This document shows, in pieces, positions 1-6,846 of a stretch of DNA of 11,364 nt. The stretch comes from JAAXTX01 sp037139695 (GTDB taxonomy: Bacteria > Patescibacteriota > Minisyncoccia > Moranbacterales > UBA1568), in assembly GCA_037139695.1 (NCBI GenBank), contig JBAXFX010000042.1, forward strand, positions 1 through 11,364, read 5' to 3'. Below the pieces are notes generated by a model that was not told the origin of the DNA, searched no databases, and saw only the letters and a list, made by a program, of their open reading frames with translations. How positions within the stretch are numbered: the stretch's first letter is position 1; the number at the start of each line of letters is the position of its first letter. Position numbers and translations under genes: made by a program.

Positions 1-19
1 CCCCAATCCCCTGCCCAAC

Positions 20-63
20 AAAAGTTACATCTGATACGCGATAGCGTATCAGATGTAACTTTT
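20..63. repeat. Perfect hairpin H1 (20-bp stem, GATA loop), left flank of the PaaX/Cas2-like gene
   Basis: Bases 20-39 pair perfectly with 44-63 around the 4-nt loop GATA at 40-43. The stem reads AAAAGTTACATCTGATACGC. It lies 77 bp past the stop codon of the minus-strand gene at 141-692, so it could end that transcript, but only four U residues follow the stem. A near copy (H2) lies at 748-790 on the other side of the same gene. The match between the copies continues past the stem: CTTTTCTGAAAT here and CTTTTCTGGAAT after H2. This suggests a duplicated unit rather than two unrelated terminators. Confidence 0.85.
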
Positions 64-140
64 CTGAAATCATAAAATCAGGATGTCTTTTGATAAATAC
101 AAGACAGGAGAGCTATGTGACACAGCTATAGAATGATTCT

Positions 141-692
141 CTATCGTTGAAAAAATCTATTTTTGAGATACGTATCGTTATCGATATCGTCCGTCACTAT
201 AAATCTCACGTATTTCCGAAGTCCGAGAAACTCCACGACGAAATCGAATTCATCACGACAATCATACGGGAGCACAAACACGCTTTTCTGCAATTCCGAA
301 AATCCGAGTTTCTTGATCCACTTCCGAAACGCATCACGGTCGCTTTTCCGCTTTTCCGGGATATCGAACAACACCACCCGCCATTTCTTATCCCATCGTT
401 TCGGCCGTTTCACTTCCATCGACTCGATCTTATAGTACAATGCCCGTCGTTTACCATGATCCGTCAATACCATTTTCCAGGTACCGTCCGGTTGGAGTTT
501 CAGATCGATCATCTTCGACCGGCACATGCCCGCAACCGACCGCTCCATCCGGACTTTCCCGAGATTTTTCCATTCCTTTCCAGAACAATCCGAGATTCGA
601 TGATACCGTTTCGGCGTCCTGGTAAAATAAAACGATGCCCCGGCAAGGAGAAAGAGAAGGATTTCCTGCTGAACGCCACCGAGTGCTTTCAT
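141..692 (-). CDS. PaaX-like protein with C-terminal Cas2-like domain
   Basis: This 183-residue protein has a basic N-terminal part (about 1-95) that looks like a winged-helix region, with a hydrophobic run at 10-24 followed by RTPKRY. It ends with a Cas2-like ferredoxin fold from about 104. Visible family marks are WRVVLFDIPE at 104-113, the helix to about 130, then GFSELQKSVFV at 130-140 and a final strand near 162-172. Asp110 of FDIPE sits where Cas2 nucleases carry their metal-binding Asp. Such proteins are common in CPR genomes and are annotated either as PaaX C-terminal domain regulators or as Cas2; no CRISPR array or other cas gene is present here. The start is the ATG at 692, with no clear ribosome site. 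Hairpins H1 and H2 bracket the gene, and H2 lies 55 bp upstream of the start, where an operator could sit. DNA binding, nuclease action or a toxin role are all open. Confidence 0.82.
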   Translation of the reverse strand: MKALGGVQQEILLFLLAGASFYFTRTPKRYHRISDCSGKEWKNLGKVRMERSVAGMCRSKMIDLKLQPDGTWKMVLTDHGKRRALYYKIESMEVKRPKRWDKKWRVVLFDIPEKRKSDRDAFRKWIKKLGFSELQKSVFVLPYDCRDEFDFVVEFLGLRKYVRFIVTDDIDNDTYLKNRFFQR

Positions 693-747
693 ACGGTTTA
701 CATATCGTTTTATTATTTTATTTCCCCATATTTGTGCAGTATATCAT

Positions 748-790
748 AAAGTTACATTTGATACGCTATCGCGTATCAAATGTAACTTTT
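748..790. repeat. Perfect hairpin H2 (19-bp stem, TATC loop), right flank of the PaaX/Cas2-like gene
   Basis: Bases 748-766 pair perfectly with 771-789 around the loop TATC (767-770). The stem matches H1 except that the C-G pair of H1 (31 with 52) is a T-A pair here (758 with 779), so both strands changed and pairing was kept. The loop is the reverse complement of the H1 loop. H2 lies just upstream of the PaaX/Cas2-like start codon and touches the candidate -10 at 738-743. It could therefore act as an operator or leader hairpin as well as an element end. Confidence 0.85.
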
Positions 791-895
791 CTGGAATAGG
801 GGAGATTCAGATTCAGCCAAAGGCAGCGTGGTCGTACGGGAATATTTTTTTATTTTTCACCGAACCGATTTTCAGAAAAACAGTTCATGAAAAGG

Positions 896-925
896 AAAAA
901 GACCTCCCTTTCAGGAAGTCTTTTT
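896..925 (-). terminator. Intrinsic terminator after rnj
   Basis: Bases 896-907 pair with 914-925 with one mismatch (904/917) around a six-base loop. A-rich and T-rich ends (AAAAAGAC with GTCTTTTT) allow it to work in either direction. It lies about 70 bp past the rnj stop codon and fits the end of that minus-strand transcript. Confidence 0.8.
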
Positions 926-992
926 CCGACCGATTCCGATCTCAGAATCTGATTGATTTTCGTATCCGATCGTTTTGTGATCGGACCGAGAC

Positions 993-3203
993 TTACACCT
1001 CGATCACCACCGGGAGGACCATCGGCCGGCGCTCCGTCTTGGTGAAGAGGAACTGACCGACGACGTCGCGGATCTGATTCCGGACGAGATCCCAGTCGAT
1101 GGACGTGTCCTTCGAGGTGTTGTTCTTCACGACCTGCTGGACCTTGCGCTTCGTTTCGTTCACGAGGTCGAAGTTCTCCTTCACGTGGATGAATCCGCGC
1201 GAGGTGATCTGGACGCTCCCGATGATCTCCTTAGACTTCGAATTAAGCACGACAGTGATGACCACCATGCCATCGGCCGCGAGCATCTGCCGGTCGCGCA
1301 ATACCACGTTGCCCACGTCGCCTACGCCGAGCCCGTCGATGAAGACATAGCTCGAGTCCACCTTCTTCGGCAGGATTTTCGCGGCACCCTGCTCGTCGAA
1401 TTCAAGCGCGTGTCCGTTGTCGAGCACGAAGACGTTCTTCTCGGGCATGCCGATCCGATACGCGATCTTCGCGGCCTCCTTGAGCATATAATGGTTGGCA
1501 TAAACCGGCAGGAAGTACGTCGGTTGTACCTGACGGAGCATCTCCTCGATGCCGAGCGCGGTCGAGTGTCCGCCGATGTGCACGTCCATGATGTCGCTGT
1601 GGATCACGTTGTCGCACTTGCGATACAGGTTGTCCTTGAGTCGCTGGATAGAGCGTTCATTCCCCGGAATGATCGACGAGGAGAACACGATCGTGTCCTT
1701 TTTCTGCAGTTTCACGTTCTTGTCGTTGTCGGTCACGATCCGGGCCAAGGCAGCGTTGGATTCGCCCTGCGCCCCGGTGCAGATCACCACGATCTGGTTG
1801 TCCGGATACTTGGAGATATCGTTGATCGAAATGAGCGTCTCGGGCTTGGTCTTGATATAGCCGAGTTCCTTGGCGGTCTCGACATTCATCTTCATACTAT
1901 AACCCATAAGCGCGACACGCTTACCGAGCCGCTCCGCGTACTCGAGGAGATAGGCGACCCGCCTGATCTGCGACGCGAACGTGCCGATAATGATCCGTCC
2001 GGGCGCACCGGAAAGGATCGACTTGAAGTTCTCGTGCACTTCGCGTTCCGACGGCGGAAGACCCGACTTGATCGCCCCGAGGCTCTCGAGCATGAGGATC
2101 GTCGGCCGTGGAAGGTTCGCGAGATGTTTGTACGAGATGTCCTCACCCTCGATCCGGTCGTTCGAAATGGTCCAGTCACCCATGTGGATGATGGAGCCGG
2201 CCGGCGTCAGGAGCGCGATACCGATCGCATCCATGATCGAGTGTTCGACATCGAAGAACCGCGCTTCGAACGCGCCGAGGCGCATCCCTTCGTTCTTGGC
2301 CCCGATGCGGATCGTCTTGAGACGGGAAGCCGCCCCCTGTTCCTGATCCTCGACCTTGTGTTTGATGAGTGCCAAGGTGAAGTCGCGACCGATGACCGGC
2401 GGATATCCGAGCTGCTTGAGCAGGATAGGTGCCCCGCCGATATGGTCGAGGTGACCATGCGTGAAAATCACGCCACGAATACGCTTTTCCTTACCACGAA
2501 GATAGTTCACGTTCGGGACGATATAGTCCACACCCGGCATATCCTCTTCCGGCCACTGCACGCCCATGTCGACGATGACGATATCGTCACCATATTCGAA
2601 GACGGTCATGTTGCGCCCCACTTCCTCCTGCCCGCCAAGCGGGATGATACGGAGATGATTCCCTGCCGGAGGAAGATCGTTCGAGATATTGCCCCCGTTC
2701 GTCGTCGCGAGCGCGATCTTCGTCGGGAACTGGGCACGACGCCCTCCCCCACGACCTCCGGTCTGTTTGCGGGAAGACTTCTTCGCCACAGGCTTTCCGG
2801 CTGTCTGAGAAGCGTCGGCTGTCGGTTTCGAAGACGGGACAGCTGGTCGTCCTGCCGGTCTGGCCGACTGTTGCTGTTTCCTTCCATGGTGCTGTGTTGG
2901 ACGGGCTTTCGACTCGTCGGCACGAGGCGCAGCCGAATGCTCCGGCTTATAGGCCTGGCTACGGGCCACGGCACCCTCGAAGGAACCGAGTGTAAGTGCG
3001 TCCTTAAGCCCCGAGGAAAGGATATCCCCTCCCTGGCTCAGATTCCGCGCCTCCTGAGAGACGGGTGCCGGACGATCCGTAGCAGGGACCGGTTTCCGAC
3101 CGCCACGACGCGGAAAGCGTCGCCTGTTTCCGCCGGACAAACTGCCGGCATTGTTGCCACCGGTCGCGTTTCCGTTTCCGCCGGCGTTATTGAATTCATT
3201 CAT
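993..3203 (-). CDS. rnj: Ribonuclease J (metallo-beta-lactamase/beta-CASP nuclease) with long disordered N-terminus
   Basis: RNase J is a cytoplasmic endo- and 5'-3' exonuclease for mRNA decay and rRNA maturation. The 736-residue product has the metal motif HGHLDH at 249-254, His321 in EHSIMDA, HMGDW at 340-344, a beta-CASP segment with TGAQGE at 476-481, HIGGH at 542-546 and a C-terminal domain from about 610 (GVGDVGNVVLRDR). Residues 1 to about 178 form a low-complexity Gly/Asn then Arg/Pro/Ala/Lys-rich extension absent from typical RNase J of about 550-610 residues; its basic stretches may bind RNA. Two motifs differ from the usual consensus as I know it: LES (372-374) where SDST is usual, and PVYANHYM (566-573) where PVHGE is usual. 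The start is the ATG at 3203. No Shine-Dalgarno is visible, but a -10-like TAGAAT lies 10 bp upstream, so the message may be nearly leaderless. A terminator lies at 896-925. Confidence 0.95.
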   Translation of the reverse strand: MNEFNNAGGNGNATGGNNAGSLSGGNRRRFPRRGGRKPVPATDRPAPVSQEARNLSQGGDILSSGLKDALTLGSFEGAVARSQAYKPEHSAAPRADESKARPTQHHGRKQQQSARPAGRPAVPSSKPTADASQTAGKPVAKKSSRKQTGGRGGGRRAQFPTKIALATTNGGNISNDLPPAGNHLRIIPLGGQEEVGRNMTVFEYGDDIVIVDMGVQWPEEDMPGVDYIVPNVNYLRGKEKRIRGVIFTHGHLDHIGGAPILLKQLGYPPVIGRDFTLALIKHKVEDQEQGAASRLKTIRIGAKNEGMRLGAFEARFFDVEHSIMDAIGIALLTPAGSIIHMGDWTISNDRIEGEDISYKHLANLPRPTILMLESLGAIKSGLPPSEREVHENFKSILSGAPGRIIIGTFASQIRRVAYLLEYAERLGKRVALMGYSMKMNVETAKELGYIKTKPETLISINDISKYPDNQIVVICTGAQGESNAALARIVTDNDKNVKLQKKDTIVFSSSIIPGNERSIQRLKDNLYRKCDNVIHSDIMDVHIGGHSTALGIEEMLRQVQPTYFLPVYANHYMLKEAAKIAYRIGMPEKNVFVLDNGHALEFDEQGAAKILPKKVDSSYVFIDGLGVGDVGNVVLRDRQMLAADGMVVITVVLNSKSKEIIGSVQITSRGFIHVKENFDLVNETKRKVQQVVKNNTSKDTSIDWDLVRNQIRDVVGQFLFTKTERRPMVLPVVIEV

Positions 3204-3212
3204 ACTGTAACT

Positions 3213-3254
3213 ATTCTACTTAATTGAAGGGAACGTCATATGACGGACTCCCTT
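3213..3254 (-). promoter_or_regulatory. Candidate rnj promoter -10 with overlapping palindrome
   Basis: On the minus strand TAGAAT (3213-3218) resembles a -10 box, 10 bp before the rnj ATG. The matching -35 area is covered by the perfect 12-bp palindrome CGTCATATGACG (3234-3245). Outer arms AAGGGA (3227-3232) and TCCCTT (3249-3254) extend this into an interrupted inverted repeat. It could be an operator overlapping the -35, or a leader hairpin if transcription starts further upstream. No good -35 hexamer is seen. Confidence 0.4.
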
Positions 3255-3267
3255 TGATATATTACTT

Positions 3268-3373
3268 GTATCTCTCTCAACTCTCACTATGTACATAAGC
3301 CGAAGCTTTCCACCTGTCGGCTGAAATCCGAAAATTTCAAACTTCATCCCGACATGAGATTTGAGAGAGATAC
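3268..3373. repeat. Inverted-repeat element, copy A (106 bp)
   Basis: Terminal arms of 19 nt, 3268-3286 (GTATCTCTCTCAACTCTCA) and 3355-3373, are inverted repeats with one mismatch. The first 71 bases align without gaps to the start of copy B (8146-8216), about 79 percent identical by hand count. A 20-nt block GGCTGAAATCCGAAAATTTC (3319-3338) is identical. The last 24 bases (3350-3373) match 8378-8401 with one difference. It lies between tRNA-Leu and rnj in a gene-free stretch (3204-3505) that otherwise holds the rnj promoter region and the stem-loop at 3439-3495. No gene is seen inside. Confidence 0.75.
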
Positions 3374-3438
3374 TGACAGATATTCGTTCGGTCCGTCGGG
3401 AACGCATCACTGCGCTCAACCGTTGAACCGTAAAGAAG

Positions 3439-3495
3439 CGTACAAGATACTTTCCCTTCGACCGCGGGAATAACCCGGATGAAAGTATGTGTACG
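3439..3495. other. Stem-loop downstream of tRNA-Leu
   Basis: The arm at 3439-3454 (CGTACAAGATACTTTC) pairs with 3481-3495 (GAAAGTATGTGTACG) apart from a short internal mismatch. Inside is a smaller hairpin, CGGG (3465-3468) with CCCG (3474-3477). It starts 11 bp past the tRNA 3' end on the minus strand, so it may be a transcript end or processing structure. The U-run expected of a strong terminator is missing. Confidence 0.5.
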
Positions 3496-3505
3496 ACCGT
3501 CATTG

Positions 3506-3589
<84 letters not shown>

Positions 3590-3633
3590 AAAGGAAGATA
3601 AAAGCGAAAAACTAAAAATGCAAAACATCGGAT

Positions 3634-3648
3634 TCCGCCGAAGGCGGA
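3634..3648 (-). terminator. Hairpin terminator candidate after the isomerase gene
   Basis: TCCGCC (3634-3639) pairs perfectly with GGCGGA (3643-3648) around a 3-nt loop. On the minus strand it is followed by a T-rich run down to about 3600, about 35 bp past the isomerase stop, so it may end that transcript before tRNA-Leu. On the plus strand it is followed by CTGTTTTT and could work that way too. Confidence 0.55.
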
Positions 3649-3651
3649 CTG

Positions 3652-3684
3652 TTTTTCACTTTGCATTTTTCACTTTACATTTTC
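3652..3684. repeat. 14-bp tandem repeat abutting the isomerase stop codon
   Basis: TTTTTCACTTTGCA (3652-3665) is followed directly by TTTTTCACTTTACA (3666-3679) and a partial third unit, TTTTC (3680-3684), which runs into the stop codon at 3683-3685. An inverted, degenerate form of the same words (AAAAATGCAAAA) lies at 3614-3625, across the terminator hairpin. Confidence 0.7.
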
Positions 3685-4708
3685 AAGCGAGCATCTTCTT
3701 CAATTTCTCCACCATAACGACCGGCGTCGGATCAATGCCGTACACAAGCGCGAGATGATAGGAAACGAAGTCTGCCAAAAGAAGAGACGAGAATACCCTA
3801 TTAAACACGTTTTTTCCTTCCATGTCAAGAACATCGACAGAAATGCCTTGTTCGCGCAATAATCCAGCTGTCACTTCGAAACGTTTCAGATTCTTCGGAT
3901 GGTCTTCCAGGTCCCGAAGCATGATGACCTGGAACGCCCCCTGCGGATGCGTGTATCCGACCATTTCGTTATGATTCAGTTCAGGAAAGAAGTTCCAGAA
4001 TGCCGCCGTCTTGGAATTCTCGTTGAATTTGATCTTCCAGACCATCGCGACGGACTCGTATCGGGGCGATGAATAGATAACCGGCACCTTCCCTTCACAC
4101 TTCGCCGCAAGCACCTTTCCTTTCTCCTCGAGTTCCGACAATCGCGACCGAAGGTGCTCCGCTCCGTCCTCTATCTCGGTCCGCATATCCGGCACCAGAC
4201 CCTCGTTCTCAAGCAACTGATACAGCGCCCCGAAAAAATAGCCGGTTCCGAGCCGTGGCTGAAAATTCGGGAACGGGATCGGGAGCTTGATATGCGGAAC
4301 CCCCTCCCGAAGACACAGCTCTTCGATCTTCCCTCCGCTCGAGATACCGACAGCCGGAAGTCCCTCCGTGATCGCGGTCTCGAACGATTCGATCGTCTCC
4401 TCGGTATTGCCGGAATACGACGCGAAGACATTAAGCGATCGCCTCGCCTCGAAGGGAAGCTCATAGAAACGGTTCTGATGGATGGAGACGGGCTCGGACA
4501 ACAATCCGCGACGCGCAAGATCGGAAAGGTAGGTCCGAAAGATATCGCCGGGCAGAGCCGATCCTCCCATGCCGGAAATCGTTACCGAACGATATCCTGG
4601 ATTCGAGGAGAATCGGACCTTACCGGCAAGACGCATGCCGTCAGCAAACTGTCCCGGGCTTTCGAGTATCATCTTTCGGAAATCGGACGGATCCGGATTC
4701 TGATGCAT
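3683..4708 (-). CDS. Bifunctional phosphoglucose/phosphomannose isomerase
   Basis: This 341-residue cytoplasmic enzyme belongs to the archaeal-type PGI/PMI family of SIS-fold isomerases. They interconvert glucose 6-phosphate or mannose 6-phosphate with fructose 6-phosphate, linking glycolysis to mannose-based sugar precursors. The phosphate-binding SIS motif SGMGGSALPGD is at 45-55, and SYSGNTEET at 98-106 is the second sugar-phosphate loop. FFPELNHNEMVGYTHP (240-255) carries the conserved Glu/His region of the family, and YHLALVYGIDPTPV (317-330) is the usual C-terminal signature. Length is normal. The start is the ATG at 4708, with no good Shine-Dalgarno. The gene follows the solute-binding protein gene by 66 bp on the same strand with a hairpin between them, and may share its transcript. 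The TGA stop shows that TGA is not recoded. Substrate preference cannot be read from sequence. Confidence 0.93.
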   Translation of the reverse strand: MHQNPDPSDFRKMILESPGQFADGMRLAGKVRFSSNPGYRSVTISGMGGSALPGDIFRTYLSDLARRGLLSEPVSIHQNRFYELPFEARRSLNVFASYSGNTEETIESFETAITEGLPAVGISSGGKIEELCLREGVPHIKLPIPFPNFQPRLGTGYFFGALYQLLENEGLVPDMRTEIEDGAEHLRSRLSELEEKGKVLAAKCEGKVPVIYSSPRYESVAMVWKIKFNENSKTAAFWNFFPELNHNEMVGYTHPQGAFQVIMLRDLEDHPKNLKRFEVTAGLLREQGISVDVLDMEGKNVFNRVFSSLLLADFVSYHLALVYGIDPTPVVMVEKLKKMLA

Positions 4709-4734
4709 ATATTTTTCTGTTCGGTTATTGACTG

Positions 4735-4756
4735 GATCCGGAGTCAGACTCCGATC
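4735..4756. other. Intergenic hairpin between the SBP gene and the isomerase gene
   Basis: CGGAGT (4739-4744) pairs with ACTCCG (4748-4753) around loop CAG. It is extended by GAT/ATC with one bulged base. No U-run follows on the minus strand, so it is not a typical terminator. It may be a processing or partial attenuation site within a shared transcript. Confidence 0.45.
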
Positions 4757-4774
4757 AGGACGGTTTCGGAGACA

Positions 4775-6430
4775 CTACCTGTTCCAGACGCGCGTCGTCC
4801 CGATATACCATTTCTCGATACCTGAAAAACGGGAAGAAGCGAAGTTCGCGCTCCGGATATTCCATCCTTTCACGCTGTCTGACATGACATAGAACACGTC
4901 CGGGCTATAGAGGAAGACAGCCGGATTCTTCTGTGCGAGAATGCCAAGAAACGTCCCAAGGAGCTCGTCACGCTTCGCCGGATCGGACGTCTCCCGAAGG
5001 GCAAGCAGCGTATCGTCCGCATTCGAATCGTCGAACATGGCGAGGTTAAGACCCGGATCAGCCTTCTCGCTCGAGTGCCAAAAGGAATAAAAATCAGGAT
5101 TCACACCCATCTCCTCGCCATAAAGGAGCGCCTCATACTCACGAGGACGGATCACGTCACGGTTCAGGTCCGAAAGTGGCATCACCTTCACGGTTGCAGC
5201 GACCCCTACCGTGGCCCACTGAGTATGAAGCAGATCAGCCGTCTTTCGAAGCTCCGGCCAATCCGGAACCAGAAGGTTGAATGCGAGACGGTCCTGTCCT
5301 TTTGTCCGGATGCCATCGGCACCCTTCGTCCACCCTTTGTCATCAAGAAGACGGTTCGCCGCATCAGCATCGAATGAAACGGGAGGTACGGACGGATTTC
5401 CCTGCATAAAGGAAAGAAACGGCATCGATGCGACCATCCCATGACCGGCAAGCGCATCGCGAACCAACGCGTCGCGGTCAGTCGCCAGAGACAGCGCCTG
5501 CCGTACCTCGGCATACGCGAGCGGAACGCTTTTCACCGGGTTGAAAAAAACAGAGAAGACTCGTGGCAGATGAAACCCGTGCACGGTCGTTCCCTTCTTT
5601 CCGGTAAAGGACTGTCCGTTCTCCGAGGACAACGGGCTCATGCCCATGATTTCCTTCTTCCCATAGGCATTGATCATCGTGTCCTCATCGGGATAGAAAC
5701 TGAAGGCAAGCTTGTCGATATTCGGTTCGCCACCGACATACCCCGGAAACGATCGAAGCTCATACGAAAGGATATTCCCTTCCGAATCTTTCTGAAAGCT
5801 CAGGAAACGATACGGTCCGGAACCGATCGGTGAAAGGTTTGCATCAGCCAATGCGAACCGCTCCGGAGAAACAGTCTCCCAAATATGCTTCGGCATGATG
5901 CCGACGGTCAGGTGCTCCTGAAAACCGGAATAGGCCTTCTTCAGGATAAACGCGACCGTATGCGGATCGCGGACTTCCACGTCCACACCCTGCCATTTCT
6001 GTCGCAACGGACTCCGATACGCGGGATCTTTGATCGCGCCGACGGTAAAGGCGACATCCTCGGCAGTCACCGGTGTCCCGTCGTGCCACGTCGCATCACT
6101 CCGAATCGTGACCATATATGTCAGTCCATCGTCGGAAACGTCGATTTTCTCCGCGAGCCGGTTCACAACCCGTCCATCAGCATCGTATCCGGTCAGTCCG
6201 GAATAGATGACAGACACCAGGTCTTCGTCGGCGGCGTTCGCGGACGAAAGAATCGGGTTCACATAGCGTGGCTGACCGACGATACCCTCGACATAGCGAC
6301 CGCCGTGAGCCGGAATTTCCCGCGTCATCGATAAGAATGCCGCACCGACCCAGACAAGCAAGGCTCCGACAAACAAGACGGAAAGCAAGACGACGATCGC
6401 CTTGTCACGAAAACGCAGCGCCCGAAACAA
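4775..6430 (-). CDS. Membrane-anchored family 5 extracellular solute-binding protein (peptide/oligopeptide type)
   Basis: The product (551 residues as called) belongs to the SBP_bac_5 family (DppA/OppA-like), which captures peptides or related solutes for ABC importers. A basic stretch is followed by one hydrophobic segment at about 11-33, then the family opening GIVGQPRYVNPILS (49-62). LTYMVTIRSDATWHDGTPVTAEDVAF (about 103-128) is the conserved family 5 signature, and the C-terminal lobe ends in WYIGTTRVWNR. No lipobox Cys is seen, so an uncleaved signal anchor is more likely than a lipoprotein. The start is uncertain: 6430 is a TTG, and the frame stays open upstream to a stop at 6491-6493, encoding a family-like basic stretch (TLKRFG) but no ATG, GTG or TTG. 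No permease or ATPase gene lies nearby. The gene lies 109 bp downstream of secG and probably shares its promoter. Confidence 0.9.
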   Translation of the reverse strand: MFRALRFRDKAIVVLLSVLFVGALLVWVGAAFLSMTREIPAHGGRYVEGIVGQPRYVNPILSSANAADEDLVSVIYSGLTGYDADGRVVNRLAEKIDVSDDGLTYMVTIRSDATWHDGTPVTAEDVAFTVGAIKDPAYRSPLRQKWQGVDVEVRDPHTVAFILKKAYSGFQEHLTVGIMPKHIWETVSPERFALADANLSPIGSGPYRFLSFQKDSEGNILSYELRSFPGYVGGEPNIDKLAFSFYPDEDTMINAYGKKEIMGMSPLSSENGQSFTGKKGTTVHGFHLPRVFSVFFNPVKSVPLAYAEVRQALSLATDRDALVRDALAGHGMVASMPFLSFMQGNPSVPPVSFDADAANRLLDDKGWTKGADGIRTKGQDRLAFNLLVPDWPELRKTADLLHTQWATVGVAATVKVMPLSDLNRDVIRPREYEALLYGEEMGVNPDFYSFWHSSEKADPGLNLAMFDDSNADDTLLALRETSDPAKRDELLGTFLGILAQKNPAVFLYSPDVFYVMSDSVKGWNIRSANFASSRFSGIEKWYIGTTRVWNR

Positions 6431-6539
6431 AGCGCCGGGCCCGAACCGCTTCAGTGTCTGAAAAACGTCTTTCGAAAAGATACGCGTGTGTTACGGATGA
6501 TATGCGGATTCCCGAACGGGGGTACCCTGCCCAGAACGC

Positions 6540-6755
6540 TTATGCGAGTTTGGCGTTCAGGATCGCCAGGACGAGAAACGCCGCCCCGAGCGCAATCGAA
6601 GCGTAGAAGAGAAATTTCTCGACCCCTCGCTTCGTATAATACCCACCAAAATCCCCGCCGAACGAAAGGCCGGCATCCGTCCCTCGATTCTGGAGCAGGA
6701 TGGAAACGACCAGCAGGATGGAGACGACGGTCTGTGCGATAAGAAGAGGCTTCAT
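6540..6755 (-). CDS. secG: Preprotein translocase subunit SecG
   Basis: This 71-residue small membrane subunit of the SecYEG channel assists protein export. Two transmembrane segments are visible (about 3-20 and 46-68), joined by the conserved loop LLQNRGTDAGLSFGG with its Gly/Phe pattern. The frame stays open further upstream to an ATG at 6911 inside the rodA end, but those extra 52 residues have no SecG character. The ATG at 6755 (MKPLLIAQTV) gives the normal family length and leaves room for the promoter at 6798-6826. Its stop lies 109 bp before the solute-binding protein start. A SecG next to a family 5 binding protein is, to my knowledge, a recurring CPR pair. Confidence 0.92.
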   Translation of the reverse strand: MKPLLIAQTVVSILLVVSILLQNRGTDAGLSFGGDFGGYYTKRGVEKFLFYASIALGAAFLVLAILNAKLA

Positions 6756-6797
6756 ACGGTCGAAAAAAGAAAGAAAAAGCGCTTCGGCTCTTTGGGA

Positions 6798-6826
6798 AGT
6801 GTACCCGAAATACGGTCCCACGTCAA
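6798..6826 (-). promoter_or_regulatory. Sigma70-type promoter for secG and the SBP gene
   Basis: On the minus strand TTGACG (6821-6826) and TACACT (6798-6803) are separated by exactly 17 bp. They lie in the 91-bp gap between the rodA stop and the secG ATG, giving a leader of about 35 nt. Confidence 0.55.
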
Positions 6827-6846
6827 AGAAAAATCGTATTTTTGCC

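Larger units (their letters stand above)
693..992. other. Gene-free stretch between the PaaX/Cas2-like gene and rnj
   Basis: No gene is supported here. It contains the leader of the PaaX/Cas2-like gene (693-747, A/T-rich, with a possible minus-strand -10 TATACT at 738-743 but no good -35), hairpin H2 (748-790), about 100 bp without visible structure, and the terminator of rnj (896-925). Confidence 0.6.

Noticed and set aside
147..749. A 200-codon plus-strand frame opposite the PaaX/Cas2-like gene
   Set aside because: The minus-strand frame has clear family motifs. The plus-strand product is low in recognisable structure and ends within hairpin H2.
1..800. CRISPR locus suggested by a Cas2-like protein with flanking repeats
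   Set aside because: There are only two hairpins, no spacer-repeat array and no cas1 or effector gene. The N-terminal domain is PaaX-like, unlike stand-alone Cas2.
1185..3227. A 680-codon open frame on the plus strand opposite rnj
   Set aside because: It lies wholly antisense to a clear RNase J gene, is rich in Arg/Asp/His/Val as expected from the complement of this codon usage, and shows no family motif.
3683..3685. Possible TGA recoding (Gracilibacteria or Absconditabacteria)
   Set aside because: TGA ends the isomerase at its normal family length, and the other genes have no internal in-frame TGA, so the standard bacterial code fits.
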